Source: Limnoperna fortunei (lineage: Eukaryota > Mollusca > Bivalvia > Mytilida > Modiolidae). From it: DNA of 64,000 bases. Shown in pieces: positions 1 to 11,409 of this stretch. Both the position numbers and the translations under genes were made by a program. Every line of letters begins with the position of its first letter. The first letter of the stretch is position 1. The stretch covers positions 83,093,756-83,157,755 of the forward strand of contig OX104112.1 of NCBI GenBank assembly GCA_944474755.1, read 5' to 3'. The notes under the pieces are model-generated. The model saw only the letters and a list, made by a program, of their open reading frames with translations. It was not told the DNA's origin and did no database searches.

Positions 1-129
1 TTCAGCCAGACATTAGAATAGAAATGATTCAAATTCTGACAATTTTTATAGAGGGAAAATTTAAACATGCATCGAATATACTAATATAATATTATAAGCA
101 AAATATTTAATGATATATGGCCTTAAACT

Positions 130-410
130 ATCTTTTAGAAAACCACATCATATATCCTGATTGAGCTTTATATATAATTTGGTAACATATTCTCCACACC
201 ATTTCTTAATATCAAAATCATTTGAATTATGAATACGTTTCAATTTGTCTACATCAGTCATATTTTGAAATTCTGGATTGATGTCGTTTAAATTTGAAAA
301 CAACTTGCGGCTAGTACCTTTGAATTTGGAACAATGAAAAATAATTCTTTCTCAATTTGGTCAATGGTGGGCAGACTCCAATCTTATTTGACAAGATTGC
401 CAGTTTTTTT
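130..410 (-). mobile_element. LINE fragment, C-terminal end of ORF2 (minus)
   Basis: Read on the minus strand, about 60 codons stay open and look like the extreme C-terminus of a jockey/CR1-like LINE ORF2: 'CSKFKGTSRKLFSNL' then 'NPEFQNM' and 'DKLKRI', ending near 'WCGEYVTKLYIK'. This resembles the 'Y..IR..LF..I...N..F..L...DK' tail that follows the zinc knuckle in these elements. A diverged copy lies at 28790-29030 in the paralogous segment, so the insertion predates the duplication. Family assignment is by eye. Confidence 0.45.
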
Positions 411-526
411 ACCTCAGGTCAAGGGTTTTCTCCGGGTACTCCGGCTTCCTCCCTCAATAAAAACTGGACGCCATGATAGAGCTGAAAATGGCGTTAAACA
501 TCATTCAAACAAACAAACAAACAATT
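367..526 (+). mobile_element. 5'-truncated tRNA-derived SINE
   Basis: Matches the body and tail of the full SINEs at 10376 and 11144: 'actccaatctt...ttgacaag', 'ttttctccgggtactccgg', 'aactggacgccatgat', then 'ggcgttaaaca' and a CAAA-rich tail. The tRNA-like head with A and B boxes is missing, so this is a 5'-truncated copy or a decayed one. Confidence 0.7.
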
Positions 527-3009
527 TGGTAATTGCGCATAGAACAAGTTCTGTACTGCACGGGAAAATAAGAAGTAAACTATTGCTTATTCTTAATTTA
601 ACAAAATTTGATAATATATTTTTTGTAAATCTAACAAATATATTTTTCAGATCAAATCCCTTTCTTTAATTTCATTTCCATTTTGGCTATCAAATATAAT
701 CATTAAAAAAGACTCTTTCCATAATAAAATATAATTAGCTATGTGAATAGCATGTTTTATGCTGACGAATGTATTTCTACAATTAATTTCCCTCCACTCT
801 GCTAAATTTACTTTATGTCGTATTGGGTTTTGATTGGTGGAATATGTAATTAGATTTCTGACCAAAACGTAAACAAAGCTTTAATGCCAGCTCATCAATA
901 TTTTTGTATTCCTGCCATCCATCCCCTTCTCCACCCTATTGTTTAAGACTTTATGCTGTCAGTTTTAAATCTTGTTGTAAACTCTTGCTATTCTCGGTAT
1001 GTGCATTTTGTATGTATTTTTAGGTCTATTGAGAGGGAGATTTTTTACCCCCCCCCCTTTTCGGCCATTAGTATTATGCCCTTTTCGGCTATAAGTATTA
1101 TGTAATGTTATATAACTGATTTTATTATATATGTGTCAAAGTTCATCTTAGTATGTTTTATGTCATTATTGTTTATGTTTAACATGAACCTCATAAATTA
1201 GTCAATCATCATATCTTTGGTTTTTTTGTGACTTCATGCATCAGGCCCATTGGTTCTGTTAGGAATGAGGAGGGCATAAAATATAACTGTCCCTGTAGTT
1301 CTTTTCATTATAGATTATACTATTTTATTCTTTGCAAATGTACTCTGGTTTACCTAAATATGATCAAATCCTGTTGTTATAAATAGCTGTTTGACCCTAA
1401 ATGAAAAGTTGTACTTCATCTTTAGATTTTCTTTATATGCATATTGAAATGATTTTACTTACACCAAAAACCAATTGACAGCTCTAAAGCCTCTACTGCA
1501 ATAGGCACACATTCTAGTTCTTAGAGAATAGCTTATTTGGAGCTCCTTTAACTCCTGATATATATTTATTGAATTTCAACTTGACCTTAATAAATTGAGG
1601 GAACAGACATGTGAATCTGAATGTTCATGGTAGGGGGAATATTTGCATTTCCCTTATACTAAATATTTTCTAGTTAGCTTTCTTACATAAACTTAAATTT
1701 AATAAAAAATAGTTCTCCGTCATAGTTACTTGAGAAATAACAAGGGATCTATTCAGTGTGTAGTTAAAATGTGCGAATGTACATGATATGTGTATTCAGT
1801 GTATTAAAATAGTAGTGTGATAAAGTGTATAATTTGTGTCATTACATGATCATTTCATGACCTGGTCAGAATGCTGGGTTACATTTTGTACGTTTCCAGT
1901 ATATGTAAGTAAACTTCTTTTGACTGTTGCTTCAGACAATTCATCTCATCGCAATTTATGATAAAACAATATATGACATAATAGACTTTAAATATTAATA
2001 ATCAGATAAACTACAACAAAATATAAGACATAATAGAGTTTAAAATATTAATTATCAGATAAACTACACACATACATTTACAATATAGGTTAAAGTTGAT
2101 GCAAGTAGTTTTTGTCATAATCAAAAAGTTATAAAAACACAAAAACACTATTTTCCATTATTAAGAACGAAATATATGAACTATGATCAAATATGTTGTC
2201 GGATAGATATACTTATGGCAGGAACTACCACAAAATTTGTATAGGGCACCCAGCTGGAATTTATCAAACTGCCAAAAATGCTGCCAGTTTAGATTTTTTT
2301 GTACAACACTCATAATATTATGTTTTACATCACTTATTACGAACAATATGGTAAACCTTAATGTGCTTTTCGGAATAAATAACCTTTTGTAATCATTTAC
2401 TCGTAGCGTTTACAAACATGAATAAAAAGTATTGTGGACCTAGTGCGTGCTATTTGGGATTTTAATAGACAATTATCCTCGTATCTGACTCCGCAACATC
2501 GCCTTATCAGTACGTTAGTGAGCGAAGTTCACTAAATATTGCCTAAGAAGGGATGAACCAGCTAATTTTTAACTAATTTTTAGTAACAGTATACTAGTAT
2601 TCGACAATATCATTGTAATGTACATTAATTTTATATTAAATATTTCATCTAATATGATAACTTTTGATTAAGTTTTAAAAATGGAGGACATTTTTATGCG
2701 AATACTTCATGACGTTGCAAATTTTAATTAAGTTACACTATATGAAATGTAATACGAAAATGAAAGTTGGTTCGAGTTTCAAGTTGTGCATGTTATAATT
2801 TCCTTATATCAGCGTCGTCATTCATAAAAGGACCTTAACGATGTAGAACGTAACGTTAAAAACGACGTCAAACAACACGTTGAAATAAATAATATTTTAT
2901 ATGTTGCATAATTTATTAACAAATTACATTTCATTTAAAATGTATTTTCATCGAAATAGCATAATTTCTTAGTTTGTTTCATTGTGCTAATTTGAATTAA
3001 ATATTTCAA

Positions 3010-3212
3010 TTATTCAAATACGCTTGTTATGGATGCTGCAGCAGGCTGAGTTTTCATCCCATACACATACTCCGTAATATTCCAGGGGCAGTCAAAATAG
3101 TGTTCCCCGTGTCCTATTCTTTTTTCCGATGATTTATTGTTTGTTCGTTTTTTCCTGAATATAGCTGAAATACTGCTCGCTGGATGTACAGCAACAAATC
3201 AATCAAACAAAT
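3010..3212 (+). mobile_element. SINE-like tail fragment
   Basis: Ends in 'aatatagctgaaatactgct' followed by a CAA/TCAA-rich tail, the tail type found on mollusc SINEs and on the 13932 insertion. The 5' part has no clear tRNA head. It could be a decayed copy of a different SINE family. Confidence 0.35.
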
Positions 3213-4056
3213 TATTAATACGAATGATATAAGGTTAGCTAGATTTTTATGGTAGTTGTAAAATTATACGACAGTGGATTAAAGTTTACTTTTGAAAAAT
3301 AATCAAGAATAATTTAATAATCAGGCTTGCCAATACTAAATTATGTTTCCGTCATGAGCTTACAATCCATATTGATACATTCGTTGTGACTTATTAAAAT
3401 ACATGTACATGTAATTAGAAATTACGTGTTGTCCGTTTCTTTATGTGTAAATTTTTTGTTGATTTGCCGATGAGTAATTATGAAATAAATAAAATATTTA
3501 CGATCTAGTTTAAAAAGTCATCCAAATCGTATACATAAATTATGAACTGCATGTGAATGAATTGCTGCATATTTTCACAGCTAATAATATTTACGAATAC
3601 GATCATGATAAGATAAGCTTTTACAAATAATTTTACAGGAAAAAGCAGACAACCATTTGAAATTTGTTTGTAAAATTTTTATGATTTATTTAAATTTAAA
3701 CTTTCGTCTTATGCAATATATTTTTGCAAACGTATCACACATAAATATGAACTGGGAAATATTACATACTAGAAACATTGTACCTTTAATGACATTTAAT
3801 ATAAATATCTGAATATGTTTACAGATATTGATATTTATTGATAGGATCTAGTTTGCCTTAACAAGGAATTAAAAGGATGAGTTTTTTCCACCACTAGTTG
3901 GTTATGTCACATTACATATTTTATGTTTTAAATTAAAGTTGAACACATTTAAATATTGTTGAAATTTGTTCATTCAAATTTCGAGAAATCTCCACTATGA
4001 TACGTTTTTTGTAAAAGGTCAAAATCATATGTAGATTTTAATATAGTTTATTTGGT

Positions 4057-4125
4057 CAATACAAAACTAGACGCCGTGATATAGCTGAAAATTACTAAAA
4101 ACTGGCCTTAAACTTCATTAAAAAT
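4057..4125 (+). mobile_element. SINE tail fragment
   Basis: 'actagacgccgtgatatag', 'ctgaaaattactaaaaactg' and 'gccttaaact' match the 3' end of the tRNA-derived SINE family seen at 7363, 10376 and 11144. Only about 70 bases remain. Confidence 0.5.
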
Positions 4126-5243
4126 GAACTAGCAACGACCTGTGTCGTAAAGCTTTTGAAAAGTAGTACACGGAAACAAACTAATAATCTGTTTTGAAAA
4201 GAGTTGTATATTTCAGTTAATGTATATAAAATTCAGGTGTTCAGCAAAATTATTTCTCATAATAATAGAAACAATTTGGTTTTCTTTAATGATTATAAAT
4301 TACTAATATTAACAAAGTATTCGAACACTGCCTTTTTCAAACATAAGTTAATACGAGTTATGACAATTAGACGAAATTTGTTGATGATCAATGTAAGTCA
4401 TATAAGATCGTACAATGAGTTGCAAACGAACATTGCCGAATTGATTAATACAGATAATCTTGAGTAAAAAACTTTAGTTATACGTTTTGCTAAAATAAAT
4501 GATAAAAGGTGCAAATTTAAGTCATTGAAGTCCTATGATTACTTCAAGAACTGATTTACTGGAAAACATGGTAATAAATTGCAAATAACAGTCATACCTT
4601 AAAACGACGCCTACGTCGTTTATGATAAAACGCCAGAAAATTGTTTACCTATTAACATTTGTTATAATTTTAAAATAAGGTGGTATAGTAGACATTTTTA
4701 TGCATGACCTGGCCCATTTTAATTTAGGTTCAGTAACTGTATTAATGAAATGTTATAGGAAAATGATATAATGTCCCGTTCAAGCTTCAAGTACTAAATT
4801 TATAATAATTATAAAATATGGGGTATCGTTGAAATCTTTAAAGCTAGAGCTTGAAAAAATATATGTAGCCCAATAATGCCAAAATTAAGTTACAAACAAG
4901 AATTGTTCAGGTGCTTAAATTTCATTTTACCATAAGTATCTATATGTAAGATCAACTATGTATCTTAAGGGCATTTTTAAAGATCCAATGTTGAGATGCA
5001 ATGAAAATGTTGGGCATACATAAATAGACAATTATAAATAGCGATATCATGTATGGATATATTCAAAAACGAAACTATATGCACGCATCTGTATAATTGG
5101 CGTATTTGTTTATTATAACATAAAGTCAATTACAAAAAATTCCACCAATGCACACCCAACTCTTTTTAAAGCACTGGAAGCATCCCTATCTTCAAGGATG
5201 AAGTCAGAAAGACTTTGAAAACAGGACTTTTGCACTTTTTCCA

Positions 5244-5601
5244 CTAGACCAAATTACTTCTAATCCATCCTATTTCATCAAATGTTAAATTCAAACTTTT
5301 TTCAACGATCCTTTTTTCCAATAAGCCATAAAGTAGCACCAAAACAAGAAAAAGACACACAACAAAATACAAAGAAATATTCAATTTCTGGAGAACTATA
5401 TTTGTGGAGGAAAACGAATTGCAAAGTTCATAAATGTTTGTCGCACAAGCACACTGTGTATCAAATTTAACCAATAAATCCATGTCGTTTTTATCGGAGG
5501 AATTTATAGATAGATCTGCAGCCATAGATGTTAAAATTGACTTCGACTGGTCTGCCAATAGGAAAACTGGTAAACGACAAGAAATTGGTAGATTACCTCT
5601 A
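5244..5601 (-). CDS. Candidate terminal exon of an unknown membrane protein
   Basis: I do not recognise this. On the minus strand about 118 codons stay open to a stop at 5244. A pyrimidine-rich tract followed by TTGTAG ends near 5602 and would serve as a 3' splice site, so the real exon probably starts there rather than at the upstream ATG. The peptide has an acidic/polar first half with several Cys, then a strong transmembrane segment ('LYFVVCLFLVLVLLYGLL'), a basic stop-transfer (EKR) and a tail of about 25 residues. This is the layout of a type I membrane protein's last exon. It could equally be a chance ORF in AT-rich DNA: no homology is recognised and no partner exon was found. Confidence 0.25.
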
Positions 5602-5659
5602 CAACCAATCAAAATAAAAAAGAAACTACATTCATTATTTAGAAAAACACATACATGCA

Positions 5660-6545
5660 TAATAATGAGAATTGTCTAAGGTAATACCATCAAATTCATT
5701 ATAAACAATCCCTTAAAGTGTTTTGAAAATAAAATATTTTTGAAATATTATGTTATGTTATAGACAACGATAACTGTTTAATTCAAAGAAAATAAATTTA
5801 ATAATAATAATGAAATGTTAAAAATAAGGTAAACGTTTTATTTGACAAGATATGGAGTAAACATACTAGAATCTCACCTACCTCACGTCTATTATGAGGA
5901 TCCGTTTTACAATTTTTCCATTTTTTATATTGAAACATATTTAATTACTATAAGAAAATTTGACTTTTCATATCAAAATTTTTTATATCTTCCTGCCATT
6001 GCCAAATATTTTGATTTGAGAAAATCAGATAAACCGTTGTTCAACTACAGATTATATTTTTTGTAATCGAATACTTCTTGACTTCAAGCCCAAGAAATTT
6101 TGCACGAGTGTTAGTACGGGAGCAATAATTATTTTTCCCATGTTTTCTTATTTTCTAACATGAACAAATAAAACCATTTTTAATATGAAAAATTCTTCAT
6201 TTTCAAAAATTCCATTTTCTTATATCAATCAACCATTTTCTGATATCAAGAATGTGAATTCTTGATATAAAAACATTCTTTTTTTTATTTAAAAAAAATG
6301 GTAATGAATAATAATACGGCGCTTCACAGTCCGAAGATAGTGAGTGTGGTAATTAAATTAGCCCGTATAAAATCAATCGGGTTGAGAATTGTTGCCATTG
6401 AATCTTCATTTTCAAAAGTTATATATATGCCAACAACAAAAAGAAAAATTCCAGTATAACAGTAAAACAAAAGTTATAAAGAAATAATACCGCTGCAAGC
6501 AATACATGGTAATAAATCAGTATACTTATACTAATTTAAAAAATA
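5660..6545. other. AT-rich stretch with nothing recognised
   Basis: The sequence is AT-rich, with an imperfect inverted AT stretch around 6215-6260 ('ttgatatcaag' palindromes). A 74-codon open frame on the + strand at 5842-6066 has no recognisable motif. By position this is intron or 5' flank of the duplicated M28 exon that follows. Confidence 0.4.
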
Positions 6546-6559
6546 TATATATTTTCCAG

Positions 6560-6753
6560 TGGTACTTGTGAAATCAGCTGATAAAGATTATGTGAAAACG
6601 TCAATACAGGACCATTTCTCAGACACCAGACATCATGACCCTCAGTATAGCGCATACAAACAAAAGGCAAAAGAATATATCTACAATGAATTCGTGAGAT
6701 TTGGATTGACAACTGAATATCATACTTTCCATGATACGAATATTTCACCCTCG
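6560..6753 (+). CDS. M28 peptidase exon 1, duplicate copy (orphan or alternative exon)
   Basis: The 194-nt exon is bordered by 'attttccag' and 'gtatgt'. It encodes about 64 codons, with core 'DHFSDTRHHDPQYSAYKQKA'. The exon at 36426-36619 is the same length and phase and nearly identical in protein, with about six amino-acid differences over 65 codons. This is the N-terminal region of an M28 peptidase before the His-Tyr-Asp motif. No M28 exon 2 or 3 follows before 37 kb. It is therefore either an orphan of a partial duplication, or an alternative exon that could splice to 37265. It cannot be joined to 36426 in frame, because both exons need one nucleotide from upstream and end on a full codon. 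The frame is intact and both splice sites look good. Confidence 0.75.
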
Positions 6754-7280
6754 GTATGTACGGTAAAAATAGTACAATTTGCACCGGAATATGGTTGGTA
6801 CAATGTCAATATCTCAACTATATATAGGTAAATCCGGGCAAAAATTTAATAATTTATAAACCTAACTTTATTAGATAGTAAAGAACCATCAATTTGACGA
6901 TAACATTTGTCTAATCCACGAAATCACAAGAGTCTGGATTCATTGATTGAACATATCATGAAAACCCGTAGATAATGCTCTTCTCTCTTCATATTAGGAT
7001 TATATCCCGACGTTGACTCTCAGCACAGAAACAAGCTGTAGCTTTTAGAATCGTGTGACACGATATATAATCCGAAATATAGTTAAAAAATTGTATTCAT
7101 ATAAATAAAGATAAATGTAAGTATACTGAAATTGAACACAGTGATATAGTTGACTGTAATAAGACCTGAAAAATGTTTAAAATGAATATTTGTGGCCTTG
7201 CTCGACACTTATTAGCATGCATTTATTAATAAAAAGAAATCCAAAATCTAGACCAGCACACATACGGATATAATGTTTAC
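6754..7280 (+). repeat. Duplicated intron sequence flanking M28 exon 1 copy
   Basis: Homology to 36620-37022 continues past the exon: 'aacatttgtctaatccacga' (6902 and 36768) and 'aataaaaagaaatccaaaa' (7228 and 36977). This shows the exon was duplicated together with its intron rather than inserted as cDNA. Confidence 0.75.
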
Positions 7281-7362
7281 GTGTGTCTTATTCACAAAAC
7301 AATAGATATCCTTTGCTTTACACAATTCAAACATATATACCTTAATTTATAAGAATTGACAA

Positions 7363-7628
7363 GGGCCTCGGTGGCCGAGTGGTTAAGGTAGTTCGTATAC
7401 TATTGATAACATGGTCTGTCAACACTGAGGTTGCTGGTCCGAGTATAATTGTCGGCAGGGTATACTCGACTTCAATCTAAATTGACAAGGTTTCCTAGTT
7501 TTCCTACCGAAAGTCGGAGGTTTTCTCCGGTTCTCCGGCCTCCTACCACATAAACTGAACGCCATATGATAAAGCTGACAAATTTTCGAAAGTGGCGTTA
7601 AACATTATTCAAACAAATAAACAATACA
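7363..7628 (+). mobile_element. tRNA-derived SINE, full length
   Basis: Begins 'gggcctcggtggccgagtgg', which contains a perfect pol III A box (TGGCCGAGTGG). The B box is weakened in this copy ('gctggtccgag'). The body follows ('ttttctccggttctccgg', 'gaacgccatatgat', 'gtggcgttaaac') with a CAAA/TAAA tail. The head resembles a class II (Leu/Ser-like) tRNA. Compare 10376 and 11144. Confidence 0.8.
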
Positions 7629-7629
7629 T

Positions 7630-8480
7630 TTGGATATCAGCTATCACTGATAATTTGTTTTTTGTCCAATGTTTTGAACAAACCATACACCTTTATATGC
7701 ACAGAATTTTTATTTTAACTTGAAAGTAACTTGAACTGGCAGTTTAAATTCGTCTGCCGTTCATTACAATTGCTCTTCTATGCTGTTAGATCTTAATGTT
7801 TGTTTATCGTGTGAATGTATTTATTTAATATTGAACGATTGGTTGATGAAATTTTGTTTGGTGTCCAGTCGGTAAATTAGACCTATATTCTGAACCAGAA
7901 TATCGAACAATGAAGCTTTAGTAACTTTACAATAATAGGTCGCCTACGAACCACTCGTACAACTGTACAGACGCATAATACGATCATAGAACTAACCACC
8001 CGGTACGACGCTCGTTGGTTGTGCTCATCTCTCAGAACAAGCAGATCTGCGAAACAACATTTTAATTCACTCTTTAATTACAAAAAACTTAACTTGTCTT
8101 TGGCGCTAGGAGAAATTCTTCATTTCTAACATATATTTAAGGAGTTTGGGGCGTATCATGTTCACCTTGAGAAAATTTTAGCATTTGTTGGTTTTTTTTA
8201 GCAGGAAGTAGTCGACTCGGTTTTAACACATAATAAAATCTGTTTCGCCATAAATAAATTAATATATTCACAAACTGACCATGATACACCCAAAACCCTT
8301 GCGATCTTTTAGTGAATTAAAGCTTTTCTGAAGATTTTGATTTTTTTCTAATGGGTATATATCTTTACTCTATACATACATTTCAATACCCAAACCATTA
8401 CCAAGACAAATAACAAGTTGACACGTTGTAAGTTTTAGTTTATTCATATATATTTGCTTAAATGCATGCAAAGGAATGGG
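7630..8480. other. No gene or repeat recognised
   Basis: AT-rich DNA with stops in all frames. I see no exon with paired splice sites, no transposon domain and no clear repeat. Confidence 0.4.
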
Positions 8481-8488
8481 ATGTAAGT

Positions 8489-8703
8489 TATAACAACATT
8501 ATGGAGGTCCTCTCCCTAACAACATTATGGAGGTCCTCTACATAACAACATTATGGAGGTCCTCTCCCTAACAACATTATGGAGTCCTCTCCCTAACAAC
8601 AGTATGGAGGTCCTCTCCCTAACAACATTATGGAGGTCCTCTCCCTAACAACATTATGGAGGTCCTCTCCCTAACAACATTATGGAGGTCCTCTCCCTAA
8701 CAA
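8489..8703. repeat. 26-bp minisatellite, about 8 copies
   Basis: Tandem copies of a 26-bp unit containing 'aacaacattatggaggtcct' and ending 'ctccct'. One unit lacks a G (8580) and one has 'acagtatgg' instead of 'acattatgg', but the rest are almost identical. It is not present at the matching place in the paralogous segment at 37 kb. Confidence 0.9.
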
Positions 8704-8937
8704 ACAACGTTTACAATAAAATCCTAAATGACAGCACTTATACAAACATACAAAATAAGGAAATAAATTTAAAATGAAAGGAGACAGGGGAAAAAAGAAT
8801 AAAATGGATTTAATAATAATACAATTTGAGTCAGAAACGATCAGATGGAAATCTGGCTTCTAGGGGTCAAGTAATAATCACAAACGCGTTCATTAAAAGA
8901 CAAACAAGTCTTTTAATCAGAAGGACAGATACACACC

Positions 8938-9175
8938 TGAAAATGAAGAAAACACCAACGTCTATATGAAACCCAGGAGTTATGATCGGTGATCTGGAAG
9001 GTTATGCGTTTCCTTTGTCCTTCAGAAACGACACCTTCGTATATACTTTAGTCACATATAGATCTTAAGATCGCTCAACTTAGATACAAAACACACATTT
9101 TCTTCGGAAAAAGCATTGACGAATGTCTTACCTTCGATCAACGCTAGGCAACAAATTTATCTTTAAAAAATAGTT
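8938..9175. repeat. Duplicated block (copy at 16922-17150)
   Basis: 'gaaaacaccaacgtctatat', 'ggttatgcgtttcctttg', 'cagaaacgacac' and 'aaaagcattgacgaat' recur in the same order at 16922-17150. It is part of the segment 1 / segment 2 duplication, and no coding sequence is seen. Confidence 0.8.
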
Positions 9176-9179
9176 TTAT

Positions 9180-10085
9180 TTTTTTTATCATTTCGATATT
9201 CAAATGTATCTCTGTTATGCTCCTGTACATAGCGAACAGGTCCAGATGCCTTAAATTCCTTTTGACAGCATCAAAAGCTATTAAATGGAAGCATTTTTGC
9301 CAAGTGTCATGATTGAAAGAGGAAGAAGGGGTGGTCTTGAGTTATGCATAATCATACGCAGGTGATTTTTTACCACTTCGATATTGAAGTGTGTTCCTGT
9401 TGGGCTCCCTTACATACCGAACCTGTCCAGATGCCTGAAATTCATTTTGACAGTATCTAAAACTATTTATGGAAGCATTTTTGCCAAGTTTCATAAATAT
9501 TTAAAGAAGATGAAGAAGTCGTCTTTAGTTATGCATATTCACACGTAGGTGATATTTAGCCATTTCAATATTCAAATGTGTCCCTGTTGAGTTCCGTTAC
9601 ATACCGAACCCGTCCAGATGTCTTAAAATCTTTTTGGCAGTATCATAAGCTATTTAATGGAAGCATTTATTGTTAAGTTAATGAAGATTGAAAGAGGTTG
9701 AAGAAGTAGTCTTTGGTTAAAATCTTTTTGGCAGTATCATAAGCTATTTAATGGAAGCATTTATTGTTAAGTTAATGAAGATTGAAAGAGGTTGAAGAAG
9801 TAGTCTTTGGTTATGATATTCACAGGTGTGATTTATTACCATTTGGCTCCCTTACATATCGAACCCGTACAGATGCCTTTAATTCTGTTTGACAGTATCT
9901 AAAGCTATTTAATGGATGCATTTTCGTTAAGTTTCACGAAGATTGAAAGATCATGAAAGGGTCGTCTTGAGTTGCGCATATTCACGTGTGCATATTTACA
10001 CGTAGGTGATTTTTTACCATTTCGAAATTCAAATGTGACCCTGTTTGGCTCCCTTACATACCGAAACCGTCCAGAGGCCTGATTA
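9180..10085. repeat. Diverged tandem repeat, units of about 165-185 bp
   Basis: Five or so units share 'ttaccatttcgatattcaaa', 'ccttacataccgaacc', 'gtccagatgcc', 'ttttgacagtatc', 'tatttaatggaagcattt' and 'agattgaaagag'. Related units recur at 17150-17510. Inside it a 94-bp stretch is tandemly and exactly duplicated (9625-9718 and 9719-9812), which must be recent. The organisation resembles the internal satellites of mollusc transposons. No coding sense. Confidence 0.75.
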
Positions 10086-10375
10086 TCTGTAGTGTTATAT
10101 GAATTCAAAAACATCTGAAACAATGAAATATTTATGTTATATGGCCATAGGTGCTGTCCAATTGTTAGTTTCACTTTTATCTGGTAACTGAATCAGAAAC
10201 TTTTCAAAAGACGTTTGATTATTATCCTTCAACACATAGTGTTTATTAAACTCGATGAAAATCACTAGATGTGCAAAACTGTTTTACAAAATAGAAAACA
10301 AACCTTTTGGAAATTCGTTTTTGCCTTTCCATTCCCAACTTTGTTGAAACTTTGGTGGAAGCTCAGTGATGATTT

Positions 10376-10707
10376 GGGGCCTCGATGGCCGAGTGGTTAA
10401 GGTAGTTCGTCTACTATTGATATGGTGGTCTTTCAACACTGAGGTTGCGGGTTCGAGTCTCACTGCGGGCATGCTGCGCTTGACTGCAGTCTTTAATTTA
10501 CAAGGATTGCTAATTTGTCAGTGGTTTATCCGGGTACTCCGGCTTCCTCCCCCATAAAAACTGGACGGCATTATATTGCTGAAAATTACCGTCCAACAAA
10601 AGGCATTAAATTGTCGGTTTAAGGACGTAAAAAACTCCCCCAATCAATCAATACCTGAAAAATTGCTGAAATTGGATATAAAAAATTAAATAAACAAACA
10701 AATAGTA
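10376..10707 (+). mobile_element. tRNA-derived SINE with intact A and B boxes
   Basis: Head 'ggggcctcgatggccgagtg' carries the A box, and 'gcgggttcgagtctc' a near-perfect B box about 55 nt downstream, so the internal pol III promoter looks intact. The body is as in the other copies. The 3' end departs from 7363 and 11144 ('ccgtccaacaaaaggcatta') and a second tail-like piece ends in 'aaataaacaaacaaat' near 10707, suggesting a variant subfamily or a nested insertion. Confidence 0.8.
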
Positions 10708-10709
10708 AT

Positions 10710-11140
10710 GATTTATTTATGTAACTCATTAATTTTCGGTTTTTTTTCTCTATAGGGTTACAAATACAGTCAAGACATAATTTTTAAACAATTTATTCAC
10801 TGACCGATTTGAGAAGATTAAGTACAATAGAAAAGAGGGGGAACAATAATAAACCCGAACATTACAAATATGTGCATAATATAAACACGACAGTGAATCC
10901 ATACTGGCCTTAAATACGGTTGTGTAATTGCGAGCAAAGGGTGGGGTCGGGTTGGTCAAACACTCTGAAGTGGTGAAATCGGAAGCAAAAAACACATATA
11001 TTTTTGTTAAGAATTGATAAAACTCAACGATCGTTTCCGTTGTGATGGGTTTGCACACATGGTGGACTTTATTGCTTAGCCATTTACCATTACATTTTTT
11101 GGAGCCAGGGTATTTTTTTGAAAACCATTGATGTCTGGAA
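10710..11140. other. No gene recognised
   Basis: AT-rich, with a 102-codon minus-strand open frame (10750-11058) that shows no motif, no signal peptide and no neighbouring exon. I regard it as chance. Confidence 0.35.
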
Positions 11141-11143
11141 ACT

Positions 11144-11407
11144 GGGGCCTCGGTGGCCGAGTGGTCGAGGTAGTTCGTAAACTATTGATCACGTAGTCTG
11201 TCAACAGTGAGATTGCGGTTCGATTCTCACTGCAGGCAGGGTGTACTCGACTCCAATCTTAATTGAAAATGATTGCCAGTTTTCCTACCGCGGGTCGGGG
11301 GTTTTCTCCGGGTACTCCGGCTTCCTCCCCCAATAAAAACTGGACGCCATGATATAGCTGAAAAATTGCTGAAAGTGGCGTTAAACAAAAAAAAATCGAA
11401 CAAACAG
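11144..11407 (+). mobile_element. tRNA-derived SINE
   Basis: Head 'ggggcctcggtggccgagtg' with a perfect A box, then 'attgcggttcgattctc' as a slightly altered B box. The body includes 'gtcgggggttttctccgggt' and 'aactggacgccatgatatag', followed by 'gtggcgttaaac' and an A-rich tail. It is the cleanest full-length copy here. Confidence 0.85.
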
Positions 11408-11409
11408 GA

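Larger units (their letters stand above)
18..4910. repeat. Segmental duplication, copy 1 (5' part)
   Basis: This stretch matches 28668-32060 in the same order and orientation, with many indels. Landmarks: the 'aaacatgcatc' segment (67 and 28713), the LINE relic (about 170-330 and 28825-28990), 'catgacctggtcagaatgct' (1857 and 30339), 'ctgaaccagctaat'-like sequence (about 2555 and 31195), and the 'ggtggtatag' stretch (4680 and 31875). Copy 2 has an extra G-rich insert of about 200 bp at 31330-31520. Part of this segment (1461-2222) occurs a third time at 16217-16921. No host gene is visible in 870-4910 apart from repeat fragments. Coding potential is low and the sequence is strongly AT-rich. 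Confidence 0.75.

Noticed and set aside
7363..11250. True tRNA genes
   Set aside because: The tRNA-like heads at 7363, 10376 and 11144 do not form a complete cloverleaf with matched acceptor stem and continue directly into a shared SINE body.
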